Assembly: GCF_021129175.1 (NCBI RefSeq)
Contig: NZ_JAJOHV010000020.1
Span: 124,001 to 188,000 of the forward strand
DNA from: Chromobacterium piscinae
GTDB taxonomy: Bacteria > Pseudomonadota > Gammaproteobacteria > Burkholderiales > Chromobacteriaceae
Direction: 5' to 3'
Length of the DNA: 64,000 nt
Shown here: in pieces, positions 14,896 through 23,209 of the stretch
Layout: every line of letters begins with the position of its first letter
Position numbering within the stretch: the first letter of the stretch is position 1
The notes under the pieces: model-generated
The model's database searches: none
What the model saw: the letters and a program-made list of their open reading frames with translations, nothing else
What the model was told of the DNA's origin: nothing
Made by a program: the position numbers and the translations under genes

Positions 14896-17184
14896 ATGTC
14901 CGATGTCGAAGTGCCCCGCCCCTCCCCATTCAACGCGCTCCGCACCCACCTGCATCTGTTGCGCCACGCCTCCGCCCGCAGCAAGGGACTGAGCGGGCTT
15001 TGCCTGCTGCTGGCCTTCAGCCTGCTGATGGCTCACGCGCTGCTGCTGGATATCCGCCAGCAACGCCATGAATTTCGCCAGACGGTGGAACTGCTGCTGC
15101 AGAACGTCAACAGTCGCTTGCGCAGCAGCGAGCTGCTGCAGGATGAAGTGGGCGACATCGCCTCCAACGATCCCCCGGGCGGGCGGACGCGGATACGGGA
15201 GCTGGTGCAGATCGCCACGCAGACCCAGCCTCAGCTGTACTTCATCGGCTACCAGCCGCTGGTGGAGCAAGCCGAGCGGATCCGCTTCGAGCGCGAGCAG
15301 GCCCAACGGCTGGGCCAGCCCTACGCGATTCGCGATTACCTGCACAACCAGCTCAATACCTGGCGCGATCGGGCGGCCTGGCGCACCGCGCCGCAGCGGT
15401 CGCGCTATCTGCCGCTCAGCATGGCCGAACCGGGCCTCGCCTCGCCCGACTGGCGGGAAATGGGGTTGGATCTGCTGGACGACTCCGTGCTGTCCGCGGC
15501 AGTCAACCGCGCGCTGGGGCACCTGCAAGCTTCGTCGCCGACGCTGCTGCTGCGCAACGGCGAGTGGGGATTAGCCCTGTTTCAGACCGTCTACCGCATC
15601 GCCCCACCCTCGCCCGTTCCCATGGTGCGCATCGAGCAAGCCGCCGGCGTGGTGATGCAGGTGCTGTGCCTGCGGCCGCTGCTGGCCCTGCCTCCCTCTC
15701 TCGAGGGCCGTTACACCTTGCAGTTGCTGCGCCGCGACAATGCCAACGACCCCGGCATTATTCAATTGCAGAATCAGAAATCAGACCGGGCGGGCTCCCG
15801 GCTGGACTGGCTGCTGCCCCAGCTCAGCTACCGCGCCAATCTCAACCTGTCCGCCCTGCCTTACGACATGAGACTCAGCCGCCAGCTCCGCCTGGAGCGC
15901 ACCACGGCGGCGGAGGTCGCGCTGTGCCTGCTGATCGCATTGCTGCCATCCTATCTGCTCTGGGTGGTGCTGGCGCTGCTGGAGCACAACCGCCAATCGC
16001 GGGAACAGATACAGGACGACATTTTCCGCGAGCGAGAATACGCCAGCGTCGCCCTGCGCGGCATCAGCGACGCGGTGATCAGCATAGACAACGAGCAGGT
16101 GATCCAGTACTTGAACCCGGCGGCTGAAACGCTGCTGGGCCTTCCCGCCGCCCAGTTGCTGCAGCGGCGGCTGAAACAGGTGGCGCCGCTGCACTACGAA
16201 TTTTCGCGCCAGCCGGTGCTGGACCCGATAGAACAGGCCGTTTCGACGCTGCAAGTGGTTCATCTGGCGCAAAACTGCTACTTGAAGCGGCACAGCGGCG
16301 AAAAACTGCTGGTGGAGGGAGCGGTGGCGCCGTTGCTCGGGCGCAACGGCCAGCTGATCGGCAGCGTGCTGACCTTCCGCGATACCGCGCCCATCCGCCG
16401 CCGCATGCTGGCGGCGCTGGAGGCCAGCGAAAGCCGGTTGCGCCAGCATGAGCTTGAGCTGGCCCGCGTCACCCGCATCAACACCATGGGCGAAATGGCC
16501 TCCGGCATCGCCCATGAGATCAATCAGCCGCTATCCGCCATCATGAGCTATTGCCAGGCCGGCCTCAGCCTGCTGGAGGACGACGAGCTGGACATCGCCA
16601 TGCTGCGCCGCGCGCTGACCTCGTCGGTCAACCAGGCCGACCGCGCCGGCCGCATCATCCGCAGGCTGCGGGAATTCGTCACCCAGAAGAACCAGCAACT
16701 GACGCCAGTACAGTTGAACCAGGCTGTGCATAACGCATTGTCGCTGCTGGATTACGAATTGCACGATCACGACATTCACATCGAGCAAAACTTCGCGCCT
16801 GAGTTGCCGTTGGTATACGCTGACACTATCCAGTTGGAACAGGTGGTGCTGAACTTGGCGCGCAACGCGGTGGAGGCCATGGAGCAAACCCGGCCCTGGG
16901 GACGTCTGAGCATCACCACCCGCCGCCAGGGCGAGCGCGTGCAGCTCATCATCAGCGACAACGGCTGCGGCATCCCCTCGGACAAGCTGGACCGGATTTT
17001 CGACCCCTTCTTCAGCACCAAGCCCAACGGCATGGGGCTGGGACTGGCCATCTGCCAGACCGCGGTCGAAGCCTTCGGCGGCAAGTTGATAGCCGGCAAC
17101 AAGCCCGGCTCGGGAGCGGAGTTCATCATTGACCTGCCATGCGCCCCGCGCGACATGGCCGTAACATCCGGAGTGGAAGCCTGA
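14896..17184 (+). CDS. Membrane PAS-domain sensor histidine kinase (FixL/DctB-like)
   Basis: 762 residues. TM1 is near residues 31-51; a roughly 285-residue periplasmic region follows (55-338) without a recognisable named domain; TM2 is near 339-362; a PAS domain spans about 385-500 (GISDAVISIDNEQVIQYLNP); then HisKA with His540 in GIAHEINQPLS, and HATPase with N-box NLARNAVEAM, DNGCGIP and GMGLGLAI. The HEINQPL phosphorylation box places it with FixL/DctB-type kinases. The stop overlaps the regulator's start by one base. It senses an extracytoplasmic signal that cannot be named; msrA upstream ends 84 bases before it. Confidence 0.92.
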   Translation: MSDVEVPRPSPFNALRTHLHLLRHASARSKGLSGLCLLLAFSLLMAHALLLDIRQQRHEFRQTVELLLQNVNSRLRSSELLQDEVGDIASNDPPGGRTRIRELVQIATQTQPQLYFIGYQPLVEQAERIRFEREQAQRLGQPYAIRDYLHNQLNTWRDRAAWRTAPQRSRYLPLSMAEPGLASPDWREMGLDLLDDSVLSAAVNRALGHLQASSPTLLLRNGEWGLALFQTVYRIAPPSPVPMVRIEQAAGVVMQVLCLRPLLALPPSLEGRYTLQLLRRDNANDPGIIQLQNQKSDRAGSRLDWLLPQLSYRANLNLSALPYDMRLSRQLRLERTTAAEVALCLLIALLPSYLLWVVLALLEHNRQSREQIQDDIFREREYASVALRGISDAVISIDNEQVIQYLNPAAETLLGLPAAQLLQRRLKQVAPLHYEFSRQPVLDPIEQAVSTLQVVHLAQNCYLKRHSGEKLLVEGAVAPLLGRNGQLIGSVLTFRDTAPIRRRMLAALEASESRLRQHELELARVTRINTMGEMASGIAHEINQPLSAIMSYCQAGLSLLEDDELDIAMLRRALTSSVNQADRAGRIIRRLREFVTQKNQQLTPVQLNQAVHNALSLLDYELHDHDIHIEQNFAPELPLVYADTIQLEQVVLNLARNAVEAMEQTRPWGRLSITTRRQGERVQLIISDNGCGIPSDKLDRIFDPFFSTKPNGMGLGLAICQTAVEAFGGKLIAGNKPGSGAEFIIDLPCAPRDMAVTSGVEA

Positions 17185-17858
17185 TGCAAAACACGACCCC
17201 TACCGTATTCATCGTCGACGATGACCCGGCCGTACTCGACTCTCTGGCCATGCTGATCACCGCCCAGGGCATGAAAACCGTCGCCTTTCCCAATGCGATG
17301 GAGTTTCTGGACGGCTATCAGGGCAACCAGATCTGCTGCCTGGTGCTGGATATCCGCATGCCGCAGATCACCGGCCTCGCGTTGCAAGAACAGCTGATGG
17401 AGCGCGACATCAACATCCCCATCGTGTTCATCACCGGCCATGGCGACATCGAGCAGTGCCGGCGCGCGTTCCAGACCGGCGCCATCGATTTCCTGACCAA
17501 GCCCATCGACCAGAACCGCCTGATCGCCAGCCTGCGCCGCGGCATACGCATCAGCATCCAGCAGCATCAGCAGGAAGAGGAAACCCAGGAGGTGATGAGC
17601 CAGCTGGCCCGCATCAGCGGCCGCGAGCGCGAAGTGCTGGAACTGGTGGCCGACGGCCTGTCCAGCAAGGAAATCGCGCGCGAGCTCGACCTGTCGCCGC
17701 GCACCATCGAAGTGCACCGAGCCAATCTGTTCAGCAAACTGGGCGTGGACTCGCTGGCCGACCTGGTCCGCTTCTATTTGAAGGCGCTGGAAGCCACCGG
17801 CAAGAAGCAACGGATAGACGAAGAGATTTTGCTCAACGAATTCCCGCCAAACCAGTAG
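17184..17858 (+). CDS. FixJ-type response regulator (receiver + LuxR HTH)
   Basis: 224 residues. The receiver domain (about 1-120) has the acidic pocket VDDDP, phosphoacceptor Asp56 (LVLDIRMP), a TGHGD switch and the KPI lysine; the C-terminal LuxR-type helix-turn-helix (about 150-210) reads SGREREVLELVADGLSSKEI and SPRTIEVHRANLFSKLG. ATG overlaps the kinase stop (TGATG), so it is the cognate partner. The FixJ/TtrR subfamily usually activates target operons; no binding site is obvious here. A shorter overlap with nadK (9 bases apart) suggests read-through. Confidence 0.93.
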   Translation: MQNTTPTVFIVDDDPAVLDSLAMLITAQGMKTVAFPNAMEFLDGYQGNQICCLVLDIRMPQITGLALQEQLMERDINIPIVFITGHGDIEQCRRAFQTGAIDFLTKPIDQNRLIASLRRGIRISIQQHQQEEETQEVMSQLARISGREREVLELVADGLSSKEIARELDLSPRTIEVHRANLFSKLGVDSLADLVRFYLKALEATGKKQRIDEEILLNEFPPNQ

Positions 17859-17867
17859 AATCGCCGC

Positions 17868-18743
17868 ATGGAAAGATTGTTCAAACACATCTGCCTGGTG
17901 GCGCGCCACAGCAAGCCCGGCATCACTCCCGCGCTGATGCAGTTGGCCGACCACCTGGCCAGCGGCGGTGCCACGGTGCTGATCGACAAGGAAAGCGTCA
18001 CGCCGGCCGAAGCCAACGGCTATCCGCTGATAGACCGCACCGACATGGGCAAGCTTGCCGATCTCTGCATCGTCCTGGGCGGCGACGGCACCATGCTCTC
18101 CATCGCCCGCCTACTGGCGCCGTACCGGGTGCCGCTGGTCGGCATCAATCAGGGCCGGCTGGGCTTCATGACCGATATTCCGCTGCATGAGATGCTGGAT
18201 TCGGTGGACGCCATCCTGCACGGCAAATTCGTGCCGGAAGACCGCATTCTGCTGCAAGCCTCCGTCGTCCGCGAAGACGCCGAAGTCGCCGGCGCGCTGG
18301 CCTTCAACGACGTGGTGTTCAGCCGCGGCGCGGTGGGTTCGATGATCGAATTCGAAATCTTCATCGACAACCAGTTCGTCTACAGCCAGCGCTCGGACGG
18401 CCTGATCGTGTCCACCCCCACCGGTTCCACCGCCTACGCGCTGGCCTCCGGCGGCCCCATCCTGCACCCCACGCTGCAGGCCATCGCCCTGGTGCCGATC
18501 TGCCCGCAGTCGCTGTCCAATCGGCCGATCGCCGTCAACGACTCCTGCGAGGTGGAATTCATGCTGACCCGCGGGCTGGACGCGCGCGTGCACTTCGACG
18601 GCCAGCTGCACTGCGATTTGATGGAAATGGACCGGGTGCTGATCCGCCGCTACCGCAACCCGCTGCGCATCCTGCATCCCGAAGGCTACAACTACTACGA
18701 CATGCTGCGCCACAAGCTGCACTGGGGCGAGCGCCTGATCTAA
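17868..18743 (+). CDS. nadK: NAD kinase
   Basis: Makes NADP from NAD and ATP; 291 residues, typical for proteobacteria. GGDGT (71-75) contains the catalytic aspartate; the downstream GxNxGxLGF-type segment GINQGRLGFMTD and the substrate motif STPTGSTAYALASGGPI are intact. The gene starts nine bases after the response-regulator stop and is followed by recN after 19 bases, the widely conserved nadK-recN order. Confidence 0.96.
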   Translation: MERLFKHICLVARHSKPGITPALMQLADHLASGGATVLIDKESVTPAEANGYPLIDRTDMGKLADLCIVLGGDGTMLSIARLLAPYRVPLVGINQGRLGFMTDIPLHEMLDSVDAILHGKFVPEDRILLQASVVREDAEVAGALAFNDVVFSRGAVGSMIEFEIFIDNQFVYSQRSDGLIVSTPTGSTAYALASGGPILHPTLQAIALVPICPQSLSNRPIAVNDSCEVEFMLTRGLDARVHFDGQLHCDLMEMDRVLIRRYRNPLRILHPEGYNYYDMLRHKLHWGERLI

Positions 18744-18762
18744 CCGGAAACGACCACACACC

Positions 18763-20433
18763 ATGCTTCTCTCGCTGACCGTCAAAGATTTCGTCATCGT
18801 CGACAGCATCGCGCTGGACTTTTCCGCCGGTTTCACCGTGCTCACCGGAGAGACCGGCGCCGGCAAATCCATCATGCTGGACGCGCTGGGACTGCTGCTG
18901 GGCGACCGCGCCGACGGCGCCCAGGTGCGCGAAGGCGCCGAGCGCGCCGAGATCACCGCCGAGTTCGCCACCGCCAACCGTCCCGAAGTAGACGCCTGGC
19001 TGGCGGATAACGAACTGTCCGGCGACGAAGGCGTGCTGCTGCTGCGTCGGCTGATAGACCGCGGCGGCCGTTCCAAGAGCTTCGTCAACGGCCAGGCCGC
19101 CACGCTGGCCCAGCTGAAATCGCTGGGCGAATTCCTGGTGGACATCCATGGCCAGCACGCCCATCAATCGCTGATGAAGAGCGAGACCCAACGCCAGCTG
19201 CTGGACGCCTACGCTGGCTCCACCACATTGGCGCGCGATGCGAACAAAGCCTGGCAGGAGTGGCAAGCGGCTCGCCAAGCGCGGCAGGACGCCGAGCGGA
19301 TGTCTCGCGAATCCGAAGTGGAGCGCGAGCGGCTCACCTGGCAAATCGGCGAATTGACCGAACTCAATCTGTTGCCCGACGAATGGACCACGCTGAGCCA
19401 GAGCCACACCCGGCTGGCCAACTCCGCCGAGTTGGTGCAGAGCGCGCAGCAGGCCGTAGACGTGCTGTCCGAGAACGACGACAGCTGCCTGTCCCAGCTC
19501 GCCCATGTGCAAACCCGCCTGTCCAAGCTATCCAACCTGGACCCGCGCTTGGCCGATACTCTGTCGCTACTGGACTCGGTGGACGCCGAGCTGCGCGAGG
19601 TGGTGTACAGCCTACGCGACTACGCCAGCGACATAGACCAGGACGCGAACCAGCTGGTGGAAATGGAACGCCGGCTGGATCTCTTGATGAGCACGGCGCG
19701 CAAATATCGCGTGCAGCCGGCCGACCTGGCCGACAAACTGGCCGACTGGCAGCAGCAGCTGGCCGCGCTGGAAGCCAGCGTGGACGTGGAGGCGCTGAGC
19801 GTGGCCGAAGCCGCCAGTCTGGCCCGCTACCGCGCGCTGGCGGAAGCCCTGTCAGGCAAGCGCCGCCAGGCCGCCAGCGAACTGTCCGAACGCATCTCCG
19901 GCGAAATGGGCCGCCTGGCGATGGGCGGCGCCCGCTTCGCCATCGAACTGTCCGCACTGGCCGAACCCGGCGCGCACGGCATGGAGTCGATCGAATACCT
20001 GGTGGCCGCCAATGCCGGCACCAGCTTGCGCCCGCTGGCCAAAGTGGCTTCTGGCGGCGAGCTGTCCCGCATCAGCCTGGCGATGCAGGTGGTCATCAGC
20101 CAGGTGGCCAGCGTGCCCACGCTGATCTTCGACGAAGTGGACGTGGGCATAGGCGGCCGCGTGGCCGAAGTGATCGGCCACATGCTGCGCGACCTGGGCC
20201 AGCGCTATCAAGTCTTGTGCATCACCCACCTGCCCCAGGTGGCCTCCTGCGGCAAGCATCACTGGCAGGTCAGCAAACGCGAGCGCAAGGGCCAAGTACT
20301 CAGCAGCATCGCGCCGCTGGACGCGGAGCAGCGGGTTCTGGAAATCGCCCGCATGCTGGGCGGCGTCGAGCTCACCCAGACCACGCGCGAGCACGCGGCG
20401 GAAATGTTGGCCTCCAACGCGGCCGCCCTCTAG
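18763..20433 (+). CDS. recN: DNA repair protein RecN
   Basis: SMC-like ATPase for double-strand-break repair; 556 residues, full length. Walker A GETGAGKS (29-36), a helical coiled-coil middle with no hinge domain, then signature ASGGELSRISLAMQVVIS, Walker B PTLIFDEVDVGIGG and the LCITHLPQVAS histidine loop. Start at ATG 18763, 19 bases behind nadK. No LexA-type palindrome was seen directly upstream, so it may be driven from the nadK promoter. Confidence 0.96.
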   Translation: MLLSLTVKDFVIVDSIALDFSAGFTVLTGETGAGKSIMLDALGLLLGDRADGAQVREGAERAEITAEFATANRPEVDAWLADNELSGDEGVLLLRRLIDRGGRSKSFVNGQAATLAQLKSLGEFLVDIHGQHAHQSLMKSETQRQLLDAYAGSTTLARDANKAWQEWQAARQARQDAERMSRESEVERERLTWQIGELTELNLLPDEWTTLSQSHTRLANSAELVQSAQQAVDVLSENDDSCLSQLAHVQTRLSKLSNLDPRLADTLSLLDSVDAELREVVYSLRDYASDIDQDANQLVEMERRLDLLMSTARKYRVQPADLADKLADWQQQLAALEASVDVEALSVAEAASLARYRALAEALSGKRRQAASELSERISGEMGRLAMGGARFAIELSALAEPGAHGMESIEYLVAANAGTSLRPLAKVASGGELSRISLAMQVVISQVASVPTLIFDEVDVGIGGRVAEVIGHMLRDLGQRYQVLCITHLPQVASCGKHHWQVSKRERKGQVLSSIAPLDAEQRVLEIARMLGGVELTQTTREHAAEMLASNAAAL

Positions 20434-20479
20434 CCAAGCGCGGCGATTCCCGATAGAATTGCCGCCTCATACTGAATAC

Positions 20480-20569
<90 letters not shown>

Positions 20570-20576
20570 GAATCAA

Positions 20577-20610
20577 TTAAAACCCATTGCTTTCAATGGG
20601 TTTTAATTTT
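20577..20610 (+). terminator. Terminator of tRNA-Ser
   Basis: TTAAAACCCATTG (20577-20589) and CAATGGGTTTTAA (20594-20606) are perfect 13-bp arms around CTTT, followed by TTTT. The symmetry means it could act in both directions. Confidence 0.9.
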
Positions 20611-20750
20611 GGCCATGTAGCTGTCTTACATTTCAAGACGGCCTCGCCTCCCCCTACTCAGCCATGCGACTCTGACAATGGAGCGCACCAGCCAAGCAGT
20701 TCATCAATCGCCCTTACCCCCATCGCGCGATATCAAACCGCAGGAACACA

Positions 20751-21020
20751 ATGCGAATCACCATGCTCCTTCCCTTGGCGCTTGTCAGCGCAAACCTAGC
20801 CGCCAATCCATTCTCACTCCCCAACTCAGCTCTGAGTGCGGCGCATCGCGCAGTGGATGACACGGTCCGCATGCAGATGCGGCCAATGCCGACAAGACCA
20901 TTTACTGAACAGTTCAAGAGCGAGCGGCAAGGCGAAGAAGCCAAGAGCGAGCAACAAGCCCAGGCCTCGCCTGCGGCCAGCGAACCTGCCGAAGAGACAG
21001 GCGACCAGCTGGCCAAGTAA
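20751..21020 (+). CDS. Small putative secreted protein
   Basis: 89 residues. The N-terminus MRITMLLPLALVSANLA is a short signal-peptide-like stretch with a possible cleavage after ANLA; the mature part is Glu/Gln/Ala/Ser-rich (SERQGEEAKSEQQAQA) and likely unstructured. AGGAA precedes the ATG. No family recognised; function unknown. It lies between the tRNA terminator and the convergent AraC gene. Confidence 0.5.
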   Translation: MRITMLLPLALVSANLAANPFSLPNSALSAAHRAVDDTVRMQMRPMPTRPFTEQFKSERQGEEAKSEQQAQASPAASEPAEETGDQLAK

Positions 21021-21158
21021 GCCTGCTTATCAAATCGATCATCCGCGCTCTCTTACGCAGTGCGCGCTGAAGCCGTAGCAGTGCCGGATGCTTGACCCCG
21101 ATATCGCACCAATGCCTCCTCAACCAATCCCAGCCGCTTCCACTTCCATCGAACTACA

Positions 21159-21977
21159 TCAGGTGAATTCCCGCCGATACGCGCAGGGCGTTATCGCGAA
21201 ACGCTGCTTGAAGACTCGATGAAAATAATTGACGTCGACGTAGCCGCAGCGGGCGGCGACGGCGCTGAGCGGCAACTGGCCCTGCCGCAGCAGGGCTTTG
21301 GCCAGGTCCAGCCGGGCGTGAGCCAAAAATTCGCAGAAACCGTGTCCCAGATGCTGGCGAAACAGCCGGGATAGGTGGGTAGTGGAGATGCCGAAACGCA
21401 GCGACACGTCCTCGCGCGTCAGCGGCGCGTACAGATGCTCGCTGATATACAGGCAGATGGCGCGAAACTGGTTGCCGCCCTGCTGCCACTGGCTGTCGCG
21501 CGCCTCATCGTATAGCGCTTGCAGCAAGGCCAGCAGCGCCTGGCCTTGAAACCGAAGCGCCTCAGGGGCTGCGCCGTCCCGGCACAGGCCGGCCATCACA
21601 TCCAGCATGCCGTTCAGGCTGCCGCGCTGAGCCAGCACCATGCTTTCCTTGTGAGTGCTTATCACGCCCTGCGGGCCGGATCGAACCAGGCTGAAACCTA
21701 TCCGCGCATAGTCGAACAGGATGTGCAGCACCTCGCCGTTGGCGCACCAGTTAGGCAAGGTCCAGTGCTCCGCCGGGATGAAAAGCGCCTCCTGCGCCGA
21801 CAGGCAAGCGTTCTCGCAGCCTTCATGGCTGTAGTGATAGCGGTTGGACAGCACCAGATCCAGGCGCGGAAAATGCACTTGGTAAGCGCCTGCCGGCATA
21901 TGTTTTCCAGCCGGCGCATGGCTCAAGCGCGCCAACGTGGACGGCCAGCTCAGGCGAAAGGACGGATGCGGCGCCAT
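21159..21977 (-). CDS. AraC-family transcriptional regulator
   Basis: 272 residues. The N-terminal part (1-150) is an AraC cupin-like ligand domain (SNRYHYSHEGCENACLSAQ then FIPAEHWTLPNWC); the C-terminal 100 residues hold two helix-turn-helix motifs, LTREDVSLRFGISTTHLSRL and LPLSAVAARCGYVDVNYFHR, followed by the AraC signature FKQRFAITPCAYRR. It lies 38 bases behind manA on the same strand, so it is probably the last gene of the PTS operon and its likely regulator. Confidence 0.9.
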   Translation of the reverse strand: MAPHPSFRLSWPSTLARLSHAPAGKHMPAGAYQVHFPRLDLVLSNRYHYSHEGCENACLSAQEALFIPAEHWTLPNWCANGEVLHILFDYARIGFSLVRSGPQGVISTHKESMVLAQRGSLNGMLDVMAGLCRDGAAPEALRFQGQALLALLQALYDEARDSQWQQGGNQFRAICLYISEHLYAPLTREDVSLRFGISTTHLSRLFRQHLGHGFCEFLAHARLDLAKALLRQGQLPLSAVAARCGYVDVNYFHRVFKQRFAITPCAYRREFT

Positions 21978-22015
21978 GTCTTATCCGGTATCAATCTGAA
22001 CTATCCGCCACCTTA

Positions 22016-23209
22016 TCACCCGCCGGCCAGCGGGCAAAACGCCCGATAAGCCAATGCCAGCCGCCCGGCGCGCGCTTCGCACGCCAGCCCGGGCTGCAGC
22101 AAAGCGCTCTGCCCCTGTTCCAGCGCCAACTCGCCAGCGGCATGCCGCAGGCTCAGGCTGCCGTCCACCACCAGCAACACTTCCGGCCCCGCGCTGCGCC
22201 ACGCAGCGCCCTCGCCCTCGCCCAACAGCAACTGGTCCAGCGCGAAATAATCCCCGCCGCAACGCGGATACGCTCTCAGCCCGCAGCCATCCGGCGCGGC
22301 CATCACCACAGGGCTGACCGGCACGTCGTCCATCACCGCCAACAGCGCTTCCACATCCACCGGTTTGTCGGTGAGGCCGGCGCGCAGCACATTGTCGGAA
22401 TTGGCCATCAGCTCGATATTGCGGCCATGCAGATAGGCGTGCGGCAAGCGCGCCGGCTGAAAGATGGCCTCGCCCGGCCTCAACCCCACCAGATTGAGCA
22501 GGTAGCAGCCGAATACGCCCCGGTCCTCGGTCCGAATGCCAACCAGCCGCCGCGCCCAATGATCCGGATCATCCGGCCCAGCATCGCCGTCCGCCGCCAG
22601 CCTGCGCCACAGCGGGCGCAACAAGGCGGCGATCTCCTCTTGCGGCAATCTAAGCAGATGACGATGCAGCCCCGCGCCACCCTCCCGCGCCAACCGCTCA
22701 CGCAATGGTTGCCACTCCGGCTGGCGCGCCAACAGCCCGTCGATCTGCGCATCCGGCCGCAATCCATGCAACAGCCAGAACGGAGACAGCGCCACCATCA
22801 TCTCCGGTTTGGGGTAGGGGTCGCGATAATTGCGGCGCGGATCGCCCAAGGCCAGTCCGGCAGCATTGTCGCGGGCGAAGCCCTCCCTCGCCTGCGCCTC
22901 GTCCGGATGCGCCTGGATCGACAAGGGCGCATCCACATCAAGCACCTTCATCAAGAAAGGCAATCGGGGGCCATGGCGGCGGATCACCGCCTCGCCCAAA
23001 AAGGCTAGCGGCTGATGGGCAATGGCATAGTGCAGCGGCTGCGGGCCTTGCGGTGTCGCGATCACCGATGGCGCTTCTTCGTGCGCGCCCAGCCACCACT
23101 CGGCGAAATGCTGTTGTCCGGCATTGTCCAGGCCTAGCATGCCTGGAATGAATCGACGCCCGCCCCAGGCATAGTGCTGGGCCAGCCCGTGCATGGGAAA
23201 CGCGCTCAT
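22016..23209 (-). CDS. manA: Mannose-6-phosphate isomerase, class I
   Basis: Interconverts mannose 6-phosphate and fructose 6-phosphate; zinc enzyme, 397 residues. Signature segments: QHYAWGG at the N-terminus, PFLMKVLDVDAPLSIQAHPD (zinc-binding Gln/His), KPEMMVAL and the C-terminal LPHAYLHGRNIELMANSDNV motif. The ATG overlaps the stop of the multiphosphoryl transfer gene (ATGA). Coupling to the PTS genes argues that the transported sugar enters as mannose 6-phosphate or a related 6-phosphate. Confidence 0.95.
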   Translation of the reverse strand: MSAFPMHGLAQHYAWGGRRFIPGMLGLDNAGQQHFAEWWLGAHEEAPSVIATPQGPQPLHYAIAHQPLAFLGEAVIRRHGPRLPFLMKVLDVDAPLSIQAHPDEAQAREGFARDNAAGLALGDPRRNYRDPYPKPEMMVALSPFWLLHGLRPDAQIDGLLARQPEWQPLRERLAREGGAGLHRHLLRLPQEEIAALLRPLWRRLAADGDAGPDDPDHWARRLVGIRTEDRGVFGCYLLNLVGLRPGEAIFQPARLPHAYLHGRNIELMANSDNVLRAGLTDKPVDVEALLAVMDDVPVSPVVMAAPDGCGLRAYPRCGGDYFALDQLLLGEGEGAAWRSAGPEVLLVVDGSLSLRHAAGELALEQGQSALLQPGLACEARAGRLALAYRAFCPLAGG

